A stretch of DNA of 10,934 nucleotides from Nitrospiraceae bacterium UBA6905 (GTDB lineage Bacteria; Nitrospirota; Thermodesulfovibrionia; Thermodesulfovibrionales; UBA6898): NCBI GenBank assembly GCA_002451165.1, contig DKBH01000099.1:264-11197 (forward strand), written 5' to 3'. Both the position numbers and the translations under genes were made by a program. Of the stretch, positions 7,129-10,934 are shown piece after piece (the stretch's first letter is position 1; each line of letters begins with the position of its first letter). Under the pieces are notes generated by a model that was not told the origin of the DNA, ran no database searches, and saw only the letters and a program-made list of their open reading frames with translations.

Positions 7129-7803
7129 ATCAGAAGACGGCGAGCTATTATTTTTGATGATGAAACTTCCGTACTTGATCTGCTGGGGGCGGTCCTTTCC
7201 CGGCGGGGATATGAGGTTGTGTCATTCAGCCAGCCGGTCATATGTCCGGTATATCAGAACAATGAGAACGGCAGCTGCATGAATGACCATCCCTGTGCAG
7301 ATGTGATCATTACTGATCAGAGAATGCCGGTCATGACCGGCATCGAGCTCTTGCAGGTGCAGGCCCAGAACGGGTGCAGGCTTACCCCCATGAATAAGGC
7401 AGTAATTACGGCATATCTTGACGAGAGCGAGGAGACGGCGTTGAAAGAGCTTGGTGGGTTTTATCTTGAAAAGCCTTTTCGCATGACGGACCTCACGCAG
7501 TGGCTTGACCAGTGTGAAAAGCGCCTGGATATCAGCACGCCGGTCGGTATAAGGAGACGGGAAAGACGCATATTGACAAGCCATGAAATTACTTGCTGCA
7601 TAGAGGCCCTGAATAAGACCATGACCGGGATCGTTACCGACTATAGCCCTTCCGGCTTCTGTATGCAGACAGCATATGATTTTGCAAAGGCCAACGCGGT
7701 CAAGGTCATTTCATCATTTCCGTGCAGCTGCACAACGGTGTCCGTGCGCTAGTCGAAAAGGACAGAGGACGGCCGGTATGTCGTCGGATTCGGCTGTGAC
7801 TGA
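7129..7803 (+). pseudogene. Receiver-PilZ response regulator, disrupted (no ATG/GTG/TTG start; in-frame amber codon)
   Basis: Read in a single frame, this encodes a receiver domain then a c-di-GMP-binding PilZ domain. The receiver has the acidic pair in AIIFDDETSVLD (D10/D11), phosphoacceptor D63 in IITDQRMPVMTG, and K115 in LEKPF. It also has an unusual Cys-bearing insert (CPVYQNN...CMNDHPC) known from a response-regulator type in Nitrospirota and relatives. The PilZ domain has RRRERR (142-147) and DYSPSG (171-176). Two lesions stand out. AGGAGG at 7116-7121 sits seven bases before an ATC codon where ATG is expected, and in-frame TGA at 7114 closes the frame upstream. TAG at 7750-7752 stands at the conserved Trp of PilZ VRW, after which EDGRYVVGFGCD continues in frame to TGA at 7801. 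An intact open part begins only at GTG 7219 and ends at 7752, lacking half the receiver's acidic pocket. It is probably a recent pseudogene; non-AUG initiation, amber readthrough or sequence error are alternatives. Confidence 0.75.
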
Positions 7804-7850
7804 ACGGCCCTGTTTTCTCCCGCATCATCGTACGTGATCAAGGCCGCAGA

Positions 7851-8489
7851 ATGCCGCGTGCAGAGCATTTCCACCCCATGGACGATCTTGCAAAAGAATA
7901 TGTAATTTCCTTTTTTGACAGGAACCTGCAGCTTCACGGCGACCGTCCCGAGGCGGTCCGATGGTCAAGGCAGGGCCAGGAGATGCATTATCAGAACCTT
8001 CTTGACATTGGCGCCGTAGACAATACCAGGATTCTGGATTTTGGATGCGGCAAGGGAGATTTTCTTCAGTATCTCCGCGACCGCGGCATTGCTGTCGACT
8101 ATACAGGCTTCGATATTAATGCCAACCTTATTGCTCTGGCACGGAAGAAATTTCCCGAGAGCAGGTTCCGGGTGTTCGACATCGACGCCGATGCGATTGA
8201 TGAAGAGTTTGACTTTATCTTCATCTGTGGAGTGTTTAACCTCAGAGTACCGGGGCTTTCCGAGACGATGCGGCAGACCTTGCAGAAACTCTTTCGGCAC
8301 TGCAGAAAGGGACTGGCCTTCAATGCCCTGTCCGATCTGAACCCGGAGCAGGATTTTGAGCTCTATTACACCTCCCCGACAGATATGTTTAACTTTGCGG
8401 TAAGAAATCTCTCCCCCTATGTGGCGCTGCGGCATGATCGGATGCTTTATGACTTCACCCTTTTCGTCTACCGGGATCCGCTTCAATAG
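7851..8489 (+). CDS. Class I SAM-dependent methyltransferase
   Basis: A 212-residue cytosolic protein with a Rossmann methyltransferase fold. SAM motif I is RILDFGCGKGDFLQYL (residues 60-75). The acidic residue for the ribose is in DYTGFDIN (83-90), and the motif IV-like strand is EFDFIFICGVFNLR. The C-terminal part is aromatic-rich (FNFAVRNLSPYV) and probably shapes the substrate pocket. The substrate is unknown; small-molecule methyltransferases of this size are common next to secondary or sugar metabolism, but nothing nearby supports one. ATG at 7851 has an AAGG seven bases upstream. A second in-frame ATG (7878) with no ribosome binding site is possible and would remove nine residues. It follows the response-regulator remnant by 47 bases on the same strand and may have shared its transcript. 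Confidence 0.83.
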   Translation: MPRAEHFHPMDDLAKEYVISFFDRNLQLHGDRPEAVRWSRQGQEMHYQNLLDIGAVDNTRILDFGCGKGDFLQYLRDRGIAVDYTGFDINANLIALARKKFPESRFRVFDIDADAIDEEFDFIFICGVFNLRVPGLSETMRQTLQKLFRHCRKGLAFNALSDLNPEQDFELYYTSPTDMFNFAVRNLSPYVALRHDRMLYDFTLFVYRDPLQ

Positions 8490-8544
8490 AAACGCTTCCT
8501 TGGTTCCGTTGGGTTACTGACTACCAGCAATGGCCGAGCGTATT

Positions 8545-8560
8545 CCGCCCTGTAGGGCGG
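8545..8560. repeat. REP-like short palindrome
   Basis: CCGCCC-TGTA-GGGCGG is a six-base-pair GC-rich stem with a four-base loop (8546-8559 core), followed by cggtattc. It resembles bacterial REP elements, which are spread by TnpA-REP (RAYT) transposases and lie between convergent genes. Only one copy is visible here, so the call rests on shape alone. Confidence 0.3.
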
Positions 8561-8699
8561 CGGTATTCTTACCCTGCGGTCGAACCTCTCATTAATGCAG
8601 AACGAACTCGGGGCAAACGAGGGATGTGCGCATAACCTGAATCGAATGTCTACCAAAAGAAAAGGTGTTGCAAAGGAGGTGTGGGGGTAAGTTAGGATG

Positions 8700-8743
8700 C
8701 CGCAGGAGAAGGGGCAAGGCTACACTTGCCCCTTCTCCTGCGG
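8700..8743. terminator. Perfect 19-bp stem-loop between convergent genes
   Basis: A perfectly paired 19-base stem (left arm 8700-8718, right arm 8725-8743) encloses the six-base loop GCTACA. It starts one base after the ferredoxin stop codon on the - strand and faces the methyltransferase on the + strand. It is placed to end transcription from both sides or to protect mRNA 3' ends. Neither side has a real T-tract, so it is not a textbook intrinsic terminator. Confidence 0.55.
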
Positions 8744-8744
8744 G

Positions 8745-8933
8745 TTACATCTCTTTAATCTCTATGCACTTGTCCGGACAGACTTCAACACAGCTCATGC
8801 ATCCGACGCACTCTCCTGCCTGGAAAGGATCGGTCTTGCCGTTATCGCCCATCTGATATACCTGTGTAGGACAGATATTGACGCACTCTCCGCAGCCAGT
8901 GCAGCAGTCAAAGTTGACATTGACTAGGTACAT
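8745..8933 (-). CDS. 2[4Fe-4S] ferredoxin
   Basis: A 62-residue soluble electron carrier of the bacterial two-cluster type. Cluster-binding cysteines are CTGCGECVNICP (C11, C14, C17, C21) and CVGCMSCVEVCP (C42, C45, C48, C52), each with the usual Pro after the fourth Cys. C10 and C56 are extra. The 20-residue linker (CPTQVYQMGDNGKTDPFQAG) is longer than in minimal clostridial ferredoxins. The start is ATG with AAGGAGG (8939-8945) five bases upstream. It lies 22 bases after the cupin gene on the same strand, each gene having its own strong ribosome binding site, so they are probably cotranscribed. The partner oxidoreductase is not in the window. Confidence 0.95.
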   Translation of the reverse strand: MYLVNVNFDCCTGCGECVNICPTQVYQMGDNGKTDPFQAGECVGCMSCVEVCPDKCIEIKEM

Positions 8934-8955
8934 TGGAACCTCCTTATTCAGTATT

Positions 8956-9270
8956 TTACTCGACCGGTGTTACCACTGCCATTACTACAAGCCTGCTACC
9001 TTTGTCAGCCTTGAAACCATGCGGGACCATGGGGTCACAGAGAAGGCAGGTCTTTTCGTCTGCCACAACTTCTTCCTCGCCTATGATAAACGTTCCTCTG
9101 CCTTCAACGCAATACATGAGCAGGCGCAGGGGCGCCTTATGGGGCTTCAGCTCCTGCCCTGACTCCAGGCACATCAGCGCGATGCGCATTTCAGACTTGT
9201 CCGAGAGCATCTCCCTGCCGATTTTATCCGGGTAAAATGTTATGAGCTTCTTCAGGTCCAGTATTTCCAT
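8956..9270 (-). CDS. Small cupin-domain protein
   Basis: A 104-residue single-domain cupin, a conserved beta-barrel fold that often holds a metal. Cupin motif 1 is GQELKPHKAP...CVEGRGTFIIG (H44, E56) and motif 2 is DPMVPHGFKA (H84). Motif 1 lacks the second His of the HXH pair, so metal binding may be altered or absent, and the protein may be a sensor or binding protein rather than an enzyme. The start is ATG at 9270 with AAGGAGG (9277-9283) six bases upstream. It precedes the ferredoxin gene by 22 bases. A palindrome in the upstream region (9326-9341) could serve control of this pair. The specific function is unknown. Confidence 0.85.
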   Translation of the reverse strand: MEILDLKKLITFYPDKIGREMLSDKSEMRIALMCLESGQELKPHKAPLRLLMYCVEGRGTFIIGEEEVVADEKTCLLCDPMVPHGFKADKGSRLVVMAVVTPVE

Positions 9271-9305
9271 GGGTAACCTCCTTGAATTGATATAACTATT
9301 TTGCG

Positions 9306-9594
9306 CTACCAGGGGGCGGAAAGGCTATGACACAGGTCATACGCGCCGGAACTAATGCTTCTTGACGAACTGACTCTCGGCCTTTCCCCAAAGGCGGTGA
9401 AGAATATCTTCATTACCATGAAACAAATCGTAAAACAAATAGGAATGACCATCCTTATCGTGGAACAAAATGTCAGGGCAGTTCTGGAAATTGCAGGCAG
9501 GTCCTATGCGATGAGACTTGGCAAGGTGGTTATGGAAGATACGCCGGCCAATCTGACGCATGAAAGGAGCAAGGCTGCTTTCTTAGGCACATAA
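9306..9594 (+). pseudogene. LivF-like ABC transporter ATPase, 3' remnant
   Basis: Only the last third of a branched-chain amino acid-type ABC ATPase (LivF family) remains. From 9343 one frame reads APELMLLDELTLGLSPK, covering Walker B and D-loop, then TILIVEQNVRAVLEIAGRSY and a normal LivF end at 9594. The first possible ATG is 9355, inside Walker B. Upstream, a different frame (9306-9347) reads LPGGGKAMTQVIRA, which resembles a decayed LSGGEQQ signature helix, implying a frameshift and a small deletion. Walker A and the first two thirds are absent, and an in-frame TGA at 9328-9330 closes the main frame. The usual DEPS after Walker B has become DELT. No other liv gene is present. It could not work as an ATPase. 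Confidence 0.7.
9326..9341 (-). promoter_or_regulatory. Operator-like palindrome upstream of the cupin-ferredoxin pair
   Basis: TATGAC-ACAG-GTCATA is a perfect inverted repeat with six-base arms and a four-base spacer, the geometry of Crp/Fnr-family sites. It lies about 56 bases upstream of the cupin start. An AT-rich stretch at 9287-9303 between them could hold the -10 box, placing the palindrome near -42. It also falls inside the ABC ATPase remnant, so chance is possible. Confidence 0.3.
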
Positions 9595-9599
9595 ATACA

Positions 9600-10697
9600 C
9601 TACGCCTGTCCCAAAACCCCTTCCCATCTCCTCTTAAATTCTCCGAATCTTCTTTCCTCGATCGCTGCCCGCATCTTTTGGAAAAAGTCCTGATAGAAGT
9701 AGAGATTGTGCAGCGTGTTCAGCCGCATCGAGAGGATCTCCCGCGCAAGGAAGAGATGCCGCAGATAGCCGCGAGAATAGTTCCTGCAGGTGTAGCATGA
9801 GCAGGCGGGATCGAGGGGGCCCGCGTCGAACTTGAACTCCTCTCGTTTGATGCTGATCCTTCCCACGCTGGTGAAGAGCGTGCCGTTGCGTGCGTTGCGT
9901 GTCGGCATGACGCAATCGAACATATCGAAGCCCGCATCCACGGCGAAGAGCATGTCGCCGAGGTCGCCGATGCCCATGAGGTACCGCGGCCTGTCAGCGG
10001 GAAGCAGGGGGGCGGTGAATGATATGATGTCGTGCATCTCCTCCTTCGGCTCCCCTACGCTCACCCCTCCGACCGCGTAGCCGTCGAAGCCGATCTCCTG
10101 GAGGTCCTCGATGCTCTTGCGGCGCAGGTCCCGGAACATTCCGCCCTGCATGATGCCGAACAAGGCCTGCCCTTCGCTCTGGTATTCCTTGCATTCCCGC
10201 GCCCAGCGCGTGGTGATGTCCGTCGAGTGTTCCGCATACTCATGCGCGGCAGGGTAGGGGATGCATTCGTCGAACACCATGGCAATGTCCGAGCCGAGCA
10301 TGCCCTGGATATGCATCGCTTCTTTCGGGCCGATACAATGGAGAGATCCGTCGATGTGGGACCTGAACTGCACCCCGTGCTCTTCGATCTTCCTGAACGG
10401 CGCTAGGCTGAAGACCTGAAATCCGCCGCTGTCCGTCAGGATGGGACGGTCCCAGTTCATGAAGGCATGCAGTCCGCCGAGTGCTGCTATGACTTCGACG
10501 CCCGGCCTGAGATACAGGTGGTACGTGTTGCCGAGAATGACCTCAGCGCCGATTTCCCGCAGCTCTTCGGGCGACATTGCTTTGACCGTGCCGAGCGTGC
10601 CTACGGGCATGAATGCCGGCGTCCGGATGATACCCCTGCGCGTAGTGATTTCACCTCGCCGCCGCGGACCGTCCTGTGCGATAATCCTGAAGTCCAT
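9600..10697 (-). CDS. tgt: Queuine tRNA-ribosyltransferase (tRNA-guanine transglycosylase)
   Basis: A 365-residue cytosolic enzyme that exchanges guanine-34 of GUN-anticodon tRNAs for the preQ1 base in queuosine synthesis. Length is typical. D89 in ILTDSGGFQVFSL is the conserved general acid/base position. D261 in FDCVMPTRNARNGTLFT corresponds to the nucleophile (Asp280 in the Zymomonas enzyme). Zinc ligands are C299, C301, C304 (CSCYTC) and H330 in NTLHN, with the usual 26-residue spacing between the last Cys and His. The substrate-pocket loop GGVSVGEPKEEM is also present. The start is ATG at 10697, with only a weak GGA-type ribosome binding site. It diverges from the rRNA operon and converges with the ABC remnant, whose stop is five bases away. 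No other queuosine genes are visible. Confidence 0.97.
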   Translation of the reverse strand: MDFRIIAQDGPRRRGEITTRRGIIRTPAFMPVGTLGTVKAMSPEELREIGAEVILGNTYHLYLRPGVEVIAALGGLHAFMNWDRPILTDSGGFQVFSLAPFRKIEEHGVQFRSHIDGSLHCIGPKEAMHIQGMLGSDIAMVFDECIPYPAAHEYAEHSTDITTRWARECKEYQSEGQALFGIMQGGMFRDLRRKSIEDLQEIGFDGYAVGGVSVGEPKEEMHDIISFTAPLLPADRPRYLMGIGDLGDMLFAVDAGFDMFDCVMPTRNARNGTLFTSVGRISIKREEFKFDAGPLDPACSCYTCRNYSRGYLRHLFLAREILSMRLNTLHNLYFYQDFFQKMRAAIEERRFGEFKRRWEGVLGQA

Positions 10698-10738
10698 GTC
10701 TTTACTTTTCCGTTTTTGATCTGTTTAAATAGGCTCGT

Positions 10739-10768
10739 ATTATACGGCAAAGACCGTGCACAACTGAA
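10739..10768 (-). promoter_or_regulatory. Candidate tgt promoter
   Basis: A consensus -10 box TATAAT (10739-10744 on the - strand) lies 41 bases upstream of the tgt start. The -35 side is weak, the best being TTCAGT at 10763-10768 with an 18-base spacer. It is back-to-back with the rRNA promoter. Confidence 0.45.
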
Positions 10769-10804
10769 GCAGAAGAACCGCAGCAGATACCTCCGTTAGT
10801 TCGC

Positions 10805-10834
10805 TTGACAAAGGCAAAATAATTTGTCTATAGT
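10805..10834 (+). promoter_or_regulatory. rRNA operon promoter
   Basis: A consensus -35 TTGACA (10805-10810) and -10 TATAGT (10829-10834) are 18 bases apart. Start of transcription would be near 10841, about 67 bases before 16S. A promoter this close to consensus just ahead of an rRNA gene is what is expected for a growth-regulated rrn operon. No second (P2-type) promoter was seen in the window. Confidence 0.7.
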
Positions 10835-10842
10835 ACTTACTC

Positions 10843-10856
10843 GCTCTTTGAGAACT
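10843..10856 (+). promoter_or_regulatory. rRNA leader boxA antitermination signal
   Basis: GCTCTTTGAGAACT resembles the boxA element (GCTCTTTAACA-type) in rRNA leaders, recognised by NusB/NusE to prevent Rho-dependent termination. It lies right after the predicted transcription start and about 52 bases before 16S, the normal place. Confidence 0.6.
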
Positions 10857-10907
10857 GAAAAAGGTGCGTAGCGTACCGTTGATGTATTGAGTTTAGAATT
10901 ACAGGAA

Positions 10908-10934
10908 TCAAATGAGAGTTTGATCCTGGCTCAG
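10908..10934 (+). rRNA. 16S ribosomal RNA, 5' end (partial)
   Basis: The last 20 bases, agagtttgatcctggctcag, are the near-universal bacterial 16S sequence at E. coli positions 8-27. Counting back seven bases puts the mature 5' end at about 10908. The rest of the gene lies beyond the window. The 27 visible bases carry no taxonomic information. Confidence 0.95.

Larger units (their letters stand above)
8490..8744. other. Non-coding stretch with two hairpins
   Basis: About 255 bases lie between the methyltransferase and ferredoxin stop codons. They contain a short REP-like palindrome near 8545 and a very strong hairpin at 8700-8743, described separately. A purine-rich AAAGGAGGTG at about 8672-8681 looks like a ribosome binding site but has no credible gene after it. 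No tRNA or other RNA gene was recognised. Confidence 0.5.

Noticed and set aside
7046..7282. 78-residue + strand open frame across the start of the response regulator
   Set aside because: Receiver-domain residues are in another frame; this translation has no domain features.
7690..7803. Compensating frameshifts as the explanation for the PilZ break
   Set aside because: The original frame aligns to the PilZ consensus without gaps if one TAG replaces the conserved Trp, so a single nonsense change is simpler.
8595..8690. 31-codon + strand open frame ending near AAAGGAGGTG
   Set aside because: It has no ribosome binding site of its own and no similarity I can name.
8697..8927. 76-residue + strand open frame preceded by AAAGGAGGTG
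   Set aside because: It is the exact antisense of the ferredoxin gene, and the spacing from the purine-rich site to the ATG is too long.
1..10934. CRISPR array, tRNA gene, phage or intact insertion sequence
   Set aside because: No regularly spaced identical repeats with unique spacers, no tRNA cloverleaf and no transposase or integrase gene were seen; the only periodic repeats are coding TPR units.

Overview
The window looks like an anaerobic or facultative Gram-negative bacterium. A multihaem membrane cytochrome, a 2[4Fe-4S] ferredoxin, a response-regulator type with a cysteine-bearing insert, and the 16S leader together suggest Nitrospirota or a former deltaproteobacterium. No single gene settles the taxonomy, so this is a tentative inference.

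Layout. Positions 1-2467 on the + strand carry the 3' end of an EttA-type ABC-F translation factor, an EamA drug/metabolite transporter and a PIN-PhoH ATPase. Positions 2517-6778 on the - strand carry five genes. In transcription order they are a 66-residue CxxC protein, a YkgJ-type cysteine-cluster protein, a ten-unit TPR protein, the ribosomal protein L11 methyltransferase PrmA, and a nonahaem membrane-anchored cytochrome with its own promoter-like sequence. A roughly 350-base divergent region with two clean palindromes (6779-7128) separates these from a broken + strand receiver-PilZ response regulator (7129-7803) and a SAM methyltransferase (7851-8489).

After a non-coding stretch with REP-like and very strong hairpins come a - strand cupin-ferredoxin gene pair (8745-9270) and a + strand relic of a LivF-like ABC ATPase (9306-9594). 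Next is tgt on the - strand (9600-10697). The right edge holds an rRNA operon promoter, a boxA antitermination signal and the first bases of 16S rRNA.

How the genes relate. Translation and RNA functions recur (EttA, PhoH, PrmA, Tgt, 16S), mixed with redox genes (cytochrome, ferredoxin/cupin). The accessory stretch at about 6800-9600 shows decay. The response regulator has no normal start codon and has a stop exactly where PilZ domains carry their conserved Trp, and the ABC gene survives only from about its signature motif onward. I did not find a convincing new multi-gene system. The best leads are the decayed c-di-GMP response regulator, the exactly periodic TPR array beside the YkgJ-type gene, the CX4CH nonahaem cytochrome and the uncharacterised cupin-ferredoxin pair.
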